A stretch of DNA of 64,000 nt, from positions 1 through 64,000 of the forward strand of contig JAEZQK010000105.1 in the NCBI GenBank assembly GCA_023413135.1, read 5' to 3'. This document shows, in pieces, positions 53,507 through 60,891 of this stretch. The first letter of the stretch is position 1. Every line of letters starts with the position of its first letter. Source of the DNA: Bacillota bacterium. Lineage in GTDB: Bacteria > Bacillota > Clostridia > Christensenellales > Aristaeellaceae. A model generated the notes under the pieces. That model saw only the letters and a program-made list of their open reading frames with translations, was not told the DNA's origin and did not search any database. Position numbers and translations under genes: made by a program.

Positions 53507-55525
53507 TCAGGGCTGCACGGATGATTCCGGCGTTGCCTCGGGTTCGGATGTGGGTGTGGGTTCCGGCACAGGCGTGGGTTCCTGCGTTGCCGTAGGCTCC
53601 GGCGTAGGTGCAGGCGTCGGTTCCGTAGTTTGTGTCTCCGTGGGCGCGGGTGTTGGCTCGGCGGTTGGCGTCGGTTCACCGGAAGGCGTTGGTTCACCAG
53701 AGGGTGTCGGCTCACCGGAGGGCGTCGGTTCCAAGGTGGGAGAAGGCTCCGGTGATGCGGTGTCCGTCGGCGCCGGCGTCGGCGTTGCGGGATTTACAAC
53801 AGTAACCGTAAGCGTGCGATAGATGCCGTTTACATCATTGGCGGTTACCTTGATTTTGACGGTGCCTTCACTCTTGGCCGTAATGGTGCCACTGGTGCTG
53901 ACAGATGCGTTATCAGCGTTTTCGGAGGCATATGTGAACCCCTGCGTCGTATTGTCGCTGGGCACGATATTCGATACGGCTATTTTGAGCGTTTCGCCAA
54001 CAACCATATTGACTGCTGTCTTGCCCAGGGAAAATGAGGTGATGGGGATCTCGGGCGATGCACCCGGATCGGTAGGATCATACGTTTGGGTACTGTCGAT
54101 TTTTGCGGGGCGCGATGCTTCATACTTGGAATCGTTGGCGATGATGATCTTTGTGCCCACCGGACAATTGTAATAGACCCATGCCGCCGCCGAGCAGGTG
54201 GTGCGCAGGCAGCCCGCAGAGCTGGAGGTACCAATTTCGTTATAGCTGCCCGGCAGCATTTTGTTGGAGTCTTTCGCACTGTACAAAGGCCCGTGGATAT
54301 ACAGCCCCCCGGAATGCCTGCTGGCATAGGGAGAATACGCGTTGCCGCTCCAGGAATGCCAGCGTTCCTTGGATTCTATGGTGTAGGTACCCGCACGGGT
54401 TTGGCCGGCCTTGCCGATGCCGGTGGAGAACTTCCGGACCACCCTGGTATATTCATTGTTGGAGTCAAGCCCCAGGATGGCGATGGTGTAGCTTTCTTTG
54501 GATACGTAAATCACATAAGGGTTTAATGGCGTCGGTTTGGGCGTAGGCGTTGCCACTTTGGTAGCGGTGGGCGTTTTTGTGGGCGATGCGGGATTGTCCG
54601 TATTTCCGGGGGCCTTTGTGGGCTTCCTGGTCGGTTTGGGTGTTGCGGTTTGTTCCGCATTTGCCGCCGTTTGGGGCACAAGCGACAGGAAGATGCCGTT
54701 TTCCGATTTCGTCAGCGTTACAGCCGTTCCAAATGTATCGCCAACCAATTCGCAAAGCTCCTCCATTGCCTTTTGCGGATCGACTTCCACATTGAAGGTG
54801 GCAACGCAGGCGTTTTTCAATTGCAGCCACGATTCGGCTGTCCCTTCCAAGAGCATTGCGTCCTTCATGGTATTAAGGAAAGGAACGGTCGCTTCCCGGC
54901 TTTCAGGCGCGAATATCTGGTACAAGAAGGTATTGGTCAGCGTATGCTGGGCGGATACTTCATCCACCAAAATTTCACCGTCCGGCGTGCTCACAATGGT
55001 GATGGCGAAGGTCTCATCGCCCGGGAGGAATGTGTCTTCCAGCTTTAGGCCAAATACCTCAAACGCGCTTTTCATATAGGAGGGCAGGGCGGTGCTCTGC
55101 TCGAATATAGGCGCGGCTTTTCCTTCTTGTACGGCAGCCGTGAAGATGCCGATGAGCTTTTCAGCCTGCTCATCGCTTGTGTCCATTTCATTCAGGCAGC
55201 GCAAAAAGGCAAATTCATACGCCGACAGTGAACGCAAAAACGCAGCTTCTTCCAGGCTCAGCGTTTCACCGATTTCAACTTTCGCCAGGAACGTCTGCGT
55301 GGCGCTCCAGATGCGAACCATCATCGCGCTATCCCGCGTGGACAAATAAGAAAAGAACGCATCAAAAATGCTTGTTTCTTTTCCTACCGACTTGTTTTCT
55401 TCGGCGAAGAGCTCCTCCCCTGCGGAGCCTGGTGCTGTCTCCGCCTGCGTTATCACTGTATATTGAGAGAACGCCAATATGCAGATCAGCATCAAGGATA
55501 CAAAAATTCGTAATCCATTCTTCAT
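53507..55525 (-). CDS. L,D-transpeptidase (YkuD) with Big-2 domain and Pro/Thr-rich tail
   Basis: A 672-residue secreted cell-wall enzyme that cross-links peptidoglycan at the L,D-position or anchors proteins to it. Signal peptide about 1-29; an unassigned helical and alpha/beta domain (about 40-280); a Thr/Pro linker; the YkuD core with YIHGPLYSA and SSSAGCLRTTC (catalytic His and Cys); a Big-2-type immunoglobulin-like domain (ITSFSLGKTAVNMVVGETLK to about 580); then a 90-residue PTPxxEPTP tail likely to span the wall. First gene of a four-gene operon. Confidence 0.9.
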   Translation of the reverse strand: MKNGLRIFVSLMLICILAFSQYTVITQAETAPGSAGEELFAEENKSVGKETSIFDAFFSYLSTRDSAMMVRIWSATQTFLAKVEIGETLSLEEAAFLRSLSAYEFAFLRCLNEMDTSDEQAEKLIGIFTAAVQEGKAAPIFEQSTALPSYMKSAFEVFGLKLEDTFLPGDETFAITIVSTPDGEILVDEVSAQHTLTNTFLYQIFAPESREATVPFLNTMKDAMLLEGTAESWLQLKNACVATFNVEVDPQKAMEELCELVGDTFGTAVTLTKSENGIFLSLVPQTAANAEQTATPKPTRKPTKAPGNTDNPASPTKTPTATKVATPTPKPTPLNPYVIYVSKESYTIAILGLDSNNEYTRVVRKFSTGIGKAGQTRAGTYTIESKERWHSWSGNAYSPYASRHSGGLYIHGPLYSAKDSNKMLPGSYNEIGTSSSAGCLRTTCSAAAWVYYNCPVGTKIIIANDSKYEASRPAKIDSTQTYDPTDPGASPEIPITSFSLGKTAVNMVVGETLKIAVSNIVPSDNTTQGFTYASENADNASVSTSGTITAKSEGTVKIKVTANDVNGIYRTLTVTVVNPATPTPAPTDTASPEPSPTLEPTPSGEPTPSGEPTPSGEPTPTAEPTPAPTETQTTEPTPAPTPEPTATQEPTPVPEPTPTSEPEATPESSVQP
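53673..53726. repeat. Three tandem 18-bp repeats in the transpeptidase tail
   Basis: Units at 53673-53690, 53691-53708 and 53709-53726, each near GGTTCACCGGAGGGCGTC, encode SGEPTP on the minus strand. The flanking degenerate sextet repeats suggest growth by replication slippage. Confidence 0.85.
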
Positions 55526-55553
55526 ACATCAGCCTCATTTCGTAATTTTTCTC

Positions 55554-55586
55554 ATTATATCACAACTATTTCCTTTATATAGTTGT
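55554..55586 (-). promoter_or_regulatory. Promoter and dyad operator of the envelope operon
   Basis: On the minus strand TATAAT (55559-55554) lies 28 nt before the transpeptidase ATG. A perfect dyad ACAACTAT (55562-55569) / ATAGTTGT (55579-55586) covers the spacer and the weak -35 region, so a dimeric repressor could block the promoter. No regulator gene is adjacent. Confidence 0.55.
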
Positions 55587-55617
55587 AATAATTGGCAACT
55601 GGATGCTGTGGGAAGGA

Positions 55618-55695
55618 GGACGGCAGGCTGTGACAGAAGGCCTACAGCAACAGGGAAAAACAGATGCGTTTCCAAGACAACACAGTCTGCCGTCC
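55618..55695. repeat. Inverted-repeat element (MITE-like), 78 bp
   Basis: GGACGGCAGGCTGTG (55618-55632) and CACAGTCTGCCGTCC (55681-55695) are inverted copies, 14 of 15 matching. It carries no gene and lies between the envelope-operon promoter and the transposase remnant. Confidence 0.6.
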
Positions 55696-55815
55696 CCTGT
55701 GTTCGTAAGCAAGTCATAATAATTGTGCCATAACCTATGACAGCGGACACTACCCTTGATAAGCATCTTATAATATGATAATAATAGGTGGGAGAGCTGA
55801 AATGACACAGCAAAC

Positions 55816-56011
55816 GTGTCACGGGGACGGTTTTCTCGTATTGCAAAAGTAAAAAACAGTCATGAGCTGCAAAACATAGAAGCAAAAGAACGGAATTGGA
55901 TAATAAAAGAGCTGAAAGCCGCCGGGTTATCCATCCGGTAGATAGAACGGTGACCAGAATGAACCGTGGAATTATATTCAGGGCGTGACGAGAGAAACGT
56001 CCCCGTGACAC
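55816..56011 (+). mobile_element. REP-bounded relic of a REP-associated transposase element
   Basis: A 24-bp inverted pair bounds the element: the left copy at 55816-55839 (read GTGTCACGGGGACGGTTTTC and CGT on) and the right copy at 55988-56011 (ACGAGAGAAACGTCCCCGTG and CAC on), matching at 22 of 24 positions. Similar GTGTCACGGGGACGG-type sequences border IS200-like REP-associated transposase genes in Clostridia, which is from general knowledge. A third copy lies at 58325-58348. Confidence 0.7.
55849..55988 (+). pseudogene. Decayed C-terminal end of a REP-associated tyrosine transposase
   Basis: Reading from 55849 gives HELQNIEAKERNWIIKELKA and then AGLSIR, followed by a stop where CAG (Gln) appears to have become TAG. 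After IER, one lost T shifts the frame; restoring it gives LTRMNRGIIFRA and a stop at 55986-55988. The pattern GLSIRQIERLT plus NRG(I/V)I is how many clostridial REP-associated transposases end, and the stop falls immediately before the right repeat, as in intact elements. The N-terminal catalytic part is absent. Confidence 0.65.
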
Positions 56012-56124
56012 TTGTCCAACAGATAATTGTTAAAGCCAATTTCACTAATAATAATAGTTTTTTGGCAAAAAATGTGCTATATTTTAATTATAACGTAGTG
56101 ATGTCTTGCAGGAGGTTTTTATAT

Positions 56125-56322
56125 ATGCGTGAAACACAGAAAAAATTAGTATTAATGGATTGCAAAATCATGTTAAAAAAATTTGGCGATATTCCATTTG
56201 ATTTATCATATGATAAGGTACAAAACGAGCTTTGGAATATAGGAAACAAGTATGGAATATCAGGGCCGGATGTTTTCAAAATATTGATGGATAATTTCCC
56301 TAATAAGGAGGAAAATAAATGA
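56125..56322 (+). CDS. Small protein of unknown function, 65 residues (AT-rich cargo gene 1)
   Basis: I do not recognise it. The ATG lies nine bases behind a perfect AGGAGG, and the gene overlaps the next by 4 nt, both good signs of a real, coupled gene. The product is soluble, helical and charged, with VLMDCKIMLKKFGDIPFDLS and NKYGISGPDVFKILMDNFPN; KYGISGPDVFKIL could be a helix-turn-helix. Base composition is much richer in AT than the flanking operons. Confidence 0.65.
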   Translation: MRETQKKLVLMDCKIMLKKFGDIPFDLSYDKVQNELWNIGNKYGISGPDVFKILMDNFPNKEENK

Positions 56323-57197
56323 AAAAAGGCAAAAGCTTATTTGAAGCCCTAAAAGCCTTGAAAAGCGTTACTCAAACCCTTTTCAAAAAAATGCCGGTTC
56401 TTTTTTTAGTCTTAATATATCTAATTGATTTAGGAGTTAGAGCTTATATATCAACGGGGTGGTCAATTACATATTTAGTAGGACTTCTTATCCTTTTTAT
56501 TTCAATTGGGCTTTATTTAAGTACAAAAAGCTTTGCAGAGACTACTCTCAGTTTCATATTGGGTATTTTAACAATTTATACAATAGACTGGGAAAAAGCC
56601 AACTTTACTCTGTTCATTATTTTGTATCTTGCATATGTTGTAGTATCGTTCTATATTTCAGTTATTCGTCTGGCCGCAAAACAGGAAAGCATATTAATCC
56701 AAGCTGCATCTAAACTGGATATGGATGATTATAAAAATGTCTATAAGCGAATCAAAGAAATATCACAGAGGTCAACAAAACATAGTCAGCTATCAATTAT
56801 TGATAAATGTGAAGTTATACGGTATTTAGCTTTTCGGCAGGTGATTATTGGAGAATATGAAGAAGCTCTTAATGTAGTAGAATTAATTAAAGGCGTTTGC
56901 CAAATTGACCTCATTTCATGCTGTGAAATTTATTATGGCTTTTTCACATATTGTTATAACAGAAAACCTGCCCCCCCCAACATCTCGCGCGAAGTAGAAA
57001 AAATGTTCGACAAGGTAACTACCCTTACAATTTCTTATGCTGAATTCTTTGATATTTTTTCACAAACAAAACGGATATTGGTTGAGGACAAATTGACTTA
57101 TGAAAAATATCTGCTTGAAATCAGATTGTTTGCGTTACGCGGGTACAGTAGTACGGATATGATTGATTTGCTAAGGGAAAAGTATTTGAATAACTAA
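56319..57197 (+). CDS. Membrane protein of unknown function (AT-rich cargo gene 2)
   Basis: A 292-residue protein with four closely packed hydrophobic helices (about 26-43, 49-66, 73-90 and 95-116) and a cytoplasmic C-terminal helical domain (about 120-292) with an alternating helix pattern (YRIKEISQR-like, VIRYLAFRQVIIGEYEEALN) that resembles tetratricopeptide-type repeats. It overlaps gene 1 by 4 nt. Codon use is AT-rich. No family is recognised. A membrane anchor plus helical scaffold could serve as the effector or docking part of a small multi-gene system, which is inference. Confidence 0.65.
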   Translation: MKKGKSLFEALKALKSVTQTLFKKMPVLFLVLIYLIDLGVRAYISTGWSITYLVGLLILFISIGLYLSTKSFAETTLSFILGILTIYTIDWEKANFTLFIILYLAYVVVSFYISVIRLAAKQESILIQAASKLDMDDYKNVYKRIKEISQRSTKHSQLSIIDKCEVIRYLAFRQVIIGEYEEALNVVELIKGVCQIDLISCCEIYYGFFTYCYNRKPAPPNISREVEKMFDKVTTLTISYAEFFDIFSQTKRILVEDKLTYEKYLLEIRLFALRGYSSTDMIDLLREKYLNN

Positions 57198-57274
57198 GAA
57201 CAAAAGAGGGGCGTAACTTTATATGTATAATCTTGTGGTTTCTTAATGAAATATTTATTATGGGGGTAAAGAGA

Positions 57275-58201
57275 ATGTTTGAAGGATTGCTCATGGGTGT
57301 ATTTGGTAATGCTATTTTTGAGATAATCAAGTTCGCAATAAAGAACAAATTTGCAGATGCAGATGATGATTTAGTGGATAGAATATACAACTGCCTTGAG
57401 GAAGCCACAAAATGCTTTTTTGAAGAATATCATGATGAATTTGGAGATGCGAATTCATGTTTTTTAGCTAGACAAAAGAATATTGATATTATAGTTAGTC
57501 ATATGTTTTATGATAATAACAAAGATTTGGTTGAGGAACTATCTGTTGAAGGATTTGATGGAGCTAAACCTGCAAGCAAAGATGCGTTAATTTTTTTTGT
57601 TAATAAGCTTTTTAAATTGATGATGAATGATTTTAGGCTAAATCAAATAATTACTGAAAAGGATCATATAGCTGAAGGACATGAAATAATGGATATGCTA
57701 AAAAAATTTATTAAACCTACTGGGTCAGTATCAAATAGCAAGGAAGATAGAAAAGATGAGTGGGTTATAAAGGACAATCAAGGTAATGATACAAAATTAA
57801 TCGAAGGTAGGCAATATGTTTTTAAGTTCCCTAATATTGAGTATAGGATTATGTTTAAAGAAGGTAATCATTATATTGAAGTAATTAATAAGAATGGCCA
57901 AAAATCATATTATGAATTAGACAAGAATTTTAATATGAAGGATGGCAAACTCCCATACGAACTGGCTGAATATACATTGATTATTCCAGAAGAGGAAGTG
58001 GTGAACAAGCAAATATTTAAATATCCAAATGGCAATAGAAAAGAAACTGTGAAACTTAAATGGAATAGGTTAGCTATTGCAGTTTATGATAAAAGTGGGG
58101 AACTCCTCGATGTTGATTTGCGTGGTGGTTGGGAATTTAAACATAATGAAAAAATTATACTACCCAGAAAGCTTAGAACTGATAAGATGGGAACTGATTA
58201 A
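57275..58201 (+). CDS. Protein of unknown function, 308 residues (AT-rich cargo gene 3)
   Basis: Not recognised with confidence. The N-terminal part (about 1-135) has one hydrophobic helix (EGLLMGVFGNAIFEIIKFAI) and a helical domain with CFLARQKNIDIIVSHMFYD and LMMNDFRLNQIITEKDHIAE; this pattern resembles the N-terminal helical domain found in some nucleotide-binding (STAND/NACHT) immunity proteins of Bacillota, but no NTPase follows. The C-terminal half (about 155-308) is strand-rich and repetitive in Lys, Asn and Tyr. ATG at 57275 with GGGGG upstream; ATG at 57260 is possible. Confidence 0.6.
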   Translation: MFEGLLMGVFGNAIFEIIKFAIKNKFADADDDLVDRIYNCLEEATKCFFEEYHDEFGDANSCFLARQKNIDIIVSHMFYDNNKDLVEELSVEGFDGAKPASKDALIFFVNKLFKLMMNDFRLNQIITEKDHIAEGHEIMDMLKKFIKPTGSVSNSKEDRKDEWVIKDNQGNDTKLIEGRQYVFKFPNIEYRIMFKEGNHYIEVINKNGQKSYYELDKNFNMKDGKLPYELAEYTLIIPEEEVVNKQIFKYPNGNRKETVKLKWNRLAIAVYDKSGELLDVDLRGGWEFKHNEKIILPRKLRTDKMGTD

Positions 58202-58295
58202 TTTCTAACGGAATATTATGCAACCAAATAATCCACTAATAAAAATGAAGAACGGTTCGACCTTTGGAAGGTATGCTCCGCCAGCGGGTAACGTA

Positions 58296-58348
58296 GGGAC
58301 GGTTCTATTGACACGCGAGCTATGACGAGAGAACCGTCCCCGTGACAC
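58296..58348. repeat. REP-like hairpin, third copy of the GGGACGGTTCT family
   Basis: GGGACGGTTCT (58296-58306) and AGAACCGTCCC (58330-58340) are perfect inverted copies, and 58325-58348 matches the repeats that bound the transposase relic at 55816-56011. It marks the right edge of the AT-rich cargo. Confidence 0.75.
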
Positions 58349-58379
58349 TCATTGATGAATGTGGAAACGCCGTTGATGA

Positions 58380-58472
58380 TGTAGGGCGGGGGCGGGCGTT
58401 CGCCGTCAGCACGCATATTTGCCAAGCCGCATTGCACCGGCACTTGCGGCTAACGCCGGCCCCCGCCCTACA
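58380..58472. repeat. 93-bp palindromic MITE-like element
   Basis: Arms 58380-58400 and 58452-58472 (read TGTAGGGCGGGGGC then GGCGTT-like) are inverted copies matching at 20 of 21 positions. A smaller hairpin AGCCGCA/TGCGGCT lies inside. Its very high GC contrasts with the cargo beside it. Confidence 0.75.
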
Positions 58473-58549
58473 GTTGCATGTGGATTGCTCCGATTCCTTC
58501 AAGGATATAGGCATCAACGCAATAATGATTTGGAATAGTATCAAAGCAC

Positions 58550-58591
58550 AAAGGCCCAACATCAGGAGCTGCCTCCTCATGTTGAGCCTTT
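58550..58591. terminator. Hairpin terminator between the cargo and the GH3 gene
   Basis: A 19-bp stem with two mismatches (58550-58568 and 58573-58591) and a 4-nt loop is followed on the plus strand by TTTTTC. It lies 19 nt after the GH3 stop, so it can end GH3 transcripts and stop plus-strand transcription from the cargo. Confidence 0.75.
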
Positions 58592-58610
58592 TTCGTTTGC
58601 TTTGAGAAGA

Positions 58611-60725
58611 TTACTTCAAATCCATTTCCAGTTTCAAGGGCTTGTTTCCAGTAAGCTTTTCGGTGTGCTCATCCGGCTGGCCGCCGCCCACGAATAGCTG
58701 CACGCGGCCCTTATGCAGATGCGCGATGCCTTCCCCGTCATAGACGCTCAGTTGCTCCGGCCTTACGTGCAGATTCACCGTTTTTGCTTCCCCGGCCTTG
58801 ATAAAGACGCTCTCAAAAGCGCCCAGCTGACGGATGGGAGCCGAATAAGCGGGATTCACAAGGCTGACATACGCCTGCACCACTTCCTTGCCATCCAGAG
58901 GCCCATTGTTTTTCACGGTGACTTCCAGATCTATGCCGTCTTCCATAGCCTTTGCTGTAAGGCCGCTGTAGGCAAAACGGGTGTAGGAAAGCCCGTAGCC
59001 GAAGGGATAGGCCGGCGTTTCTTTTAAATAGCGGTAGGTGCGCCCCTCCATGCGGTAATCGGAAAAGTCCGGCACCTGCTCCATGGCGGCATAGAAGGTG
59101 ACCGGCAGCCGCCCGCAGGGGCTGTATGCGCCAAGCAGCACATCCGCGATGGCGATGCCGCCCATCTGGCCGGGATACCAGGCTTGCAGGATAGCGCCGA
59201 AATGATCCTCATGAGGGAAGATGGTGGCCGATCCGGTCATGTTGATGAGTACCATGGGCTTTTTCACGGTGGCAAGCGCATCCAGGAGGTTCCGCTGGGA
59301 TTCGGGCAGGTGCATGGTGCTCCTGTCACCGGAACCCAGGCCCTCCTCGCCCTCCTTATCTCCGTTGAGCCCTGTGACCACGATCACCGCGTCGGCCATT
59401 TCCGCAGCTTTGAGCGCTTCCCCAATGCGGTAATCACCCGTTTCGCCCCAGGATGCCTCCCCCGAGCCGCCCGTTAATGCACAGCCTTCCGCAAAGATCA
59501 CCCGCACATGGGGAAGAGCCGCCTTGATACCTTCCAGCACCGTATGGGTTTCGGAGGGCGTGCCGGTATAGTTGCCCTTGAGGGCATCCCGGCTGTCGGC
59601 ATTAGGCCCGATCACGGCGACGGTTTGCAAATTTTCCTTTTTCAGCGGCAGAACTCCATCGTTTTTGAGCAGTACCAGCGTATCCCTTGCCATTTGCAGG
59701 CTCTTTTGATGGTGTTCGCCGCAGTCGTTGAGCTCGTAGGGCAGGTTCGCATAAGGCTGATCTTTCATGGGATCGAACATGCCCAGCATAAACCTTGCCA
59801 GAAGCAGCCGGTAGGCGGACATGGTGATGGTCTCCTCGGTGATGAGCCCCTGCTTCACCGCCTCCAGCAAGTGCGGGAAGACCCAGCCGCAGCACAGGTC
59901 ACAGCCGTTGTTCACCGCCAGGGCTGCCGCCTCTGCCGCACTTTCCACGACTTTGTGGTGCTGGTAAATATCCTCGATGGCCCCGCAGTCGCTGACCACG
60001 TAGCCTTCAAATCCCCACTTTTCCCGCAGCGTCTTTTGAAGCAGCGTGGGAGAGGCGCAGGCCGCTTCGCCGTTGACGCGGTTGTACGCGCCCATCACGG
60101 AGAAGGCTCCGGCTTCCGTAACAGCCGCTTTGAAGGCGGGCAGGTATGTTTCCGCCATATCCTTATGGCTTGCCTTGGCGTCAAACTCGTGCCGGTCGGC
60201 TTCCGGGCCGCTGTGTACGGCGAAGTGCTTGGCGGTGGCGATGCACTTGAAGTATTTCGGATCGTCCCCTTGAAGTCCCTTGATGAAGCTGACGCCCATG
60301 CGGGCGGTAAGATAGGGGTCCTCCCCATAGGTCTCATGGCCGCGGCCCCACCTGGGATCCCTAAACAGGTTGATATTGGGCGTCCACATGGTTAAGCCTT
60401 TGTAGATGCCCCTGTCTTCCTTTTCGGCGGCGGCATGGTGCTTGACCCTGGCCTCGTCGCTGATGATGGAGGCGATCTCAAAAAGCTGCTTTGTGTCAAA
60501 GCTGGCGGCCATGCCGATGGGCTGCGGGAACATGGTGGCTGTGCCGGCCCTGGCCACGCCGTGAAGGCATTCGTTCCACCAGTTGTATTCGGGAATGGAA
60601 AATCGGGAAAGGGCTGAAGAGAAGTAAGTCATTTGGCTGACCTTTTCCTCCAGTGTCATCTGACCCACCAGGATGTGCGCGCGTTCCTCAAAGGAAAGGG
60701 ATGTGTCCTTCCAGCGGTTGTCCAT
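58611..60725 (-). CDS. Glycoside hydrolase family 3 beta-glycosidase (xylosidase/glucosidase type)
   Basis: A 704-residue cytoplasmic glycosidase that removes terminal beta-linked sugars from oligosaccharides. The N-terminal GH3 domain shows PNINLFRDPRWGRGHETYGE (about 116-135), AKHFAVHSGPE (about 165-174) and GYVVSDCGAIEDI with the nucleophile Asp246. The second GH3 domain has NADSRDALKGNYTG and the C-terminus is a fibronectin III-like domain. The SDCGAI form points to the xylosidase/arabinosidase-like branch. There is no signal peptide, so substrate must be imported. ATG at 60725 follows GGAGGAACGG. Confidence 0.92.
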   Translation of the reverse strand: MDNRWKDTSLSFEERAHILVGQMTLEEKVSQMTYFSSALSRFSIPEYNWWNECLHGVARAGTATMFPQPIGMAASFDTKQLFEIASIISDEARVKHHAAAEKEDRGIYKGLTMWTPNINLFRDPRWGRGHETYGEDPYLTARMGVSFIKGLQGDDPKYFKCIATAKHFAVHSGPEADRHEFDAKASHKDMAETYLPAFKAAVTEAGAFSVMGAYNRVNGEAACASPTLLQKTLREKWGFEGYVVSDCGAIEDIYQHHKVVESAAEAAALAVNNGCDLCCGWVFPHLLEAVKQGLITEETITMSAYRLLLARFMLGMFDPMKDQPYANLPYELNDCGEHHQKSLQMARDTLVLLKNDGVLPLKKENLQTVAVIGPNADSRDALKGNYTGTPSETHTVLEGIKAALPHVRVIFAEGCALTGGSGEASWGETGDYRIGEALKAAEMADAVIVVTGLNGDKEGEEGLGSGDRSTMHLPESQRNLLDALATVKKPMVLINMTGSATIFPHEDHFGAILQAWYPGQMGGIAIADVLLGAYSPCGRLPVTFYAAMEQVPDFSDYRMEGRTYRYLKETPAYPFGYGLSYTRFAYSGLTAKAMEDGIDLEVTVKNNGPLDGKEVVQAYVSLVNPAYSAPIRQLGAFESVFIKAGEAKTVNLHVRPEQLSVYDGEGIAHLHKGRVQLFVGGGQPDEHTEKLTGNKPLKLEMDLK

Positions 60726-60761
60726 AAAACCGTTCCTCCGTGCATGATTTTCATTATGCTC

Positions 60762-60791
60762 ATTATAACGCTTGCAGGCACAAATGGTCAA
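60762..60791 (-). promoter_or_regulatory. Sigma-A promoter of the GH3 gene
   Basis: On the minus strand TTGACC (60791-60786), 18-bp spacer, TATAAT (60767-60762), 36 nt before the ATG. Confidence 0.8.
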
Positions 60792-60828
60792 AGCACCTCC
60801 CGCCTTATAATGAAGACAGGAGGTGCTT
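60791..60828. other. Inverted repeat next to the GH3 promoter
   Basis: AAGCACCTCC (60791-60800) and GGAGGTGCTT (60819-60828) form a perfect 10-bp dyad with an 18-nt loop that abuts the GH3 -35 box. It may be a weak terminator for the transpeptidase gene that ends at 60892, or an operator of the GH3 gene. Confidence 0.5.
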
Positions 60829-60891
60829 TAAATCATTTAATTCCTTCAGAAGAACCGGAATTCCAAGTTCTTTTTCGGGGTTCGCTCCGCA

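Noticed and set aside
53516..53760. CRISPR-like or satellite array
   Set aside because: The repeats are 18-bp and coding, with no unique spacers; they belong to the proline/threonine tail of the transpeptidase.
53403..53822. Gly/Val/Ser-rich plus-strand frame opposite the transpeptidase tail
   Set aside because: It is the antisense of the PTPxxEP repeats; the repetitive look comes from the minus-strand coding repeats.
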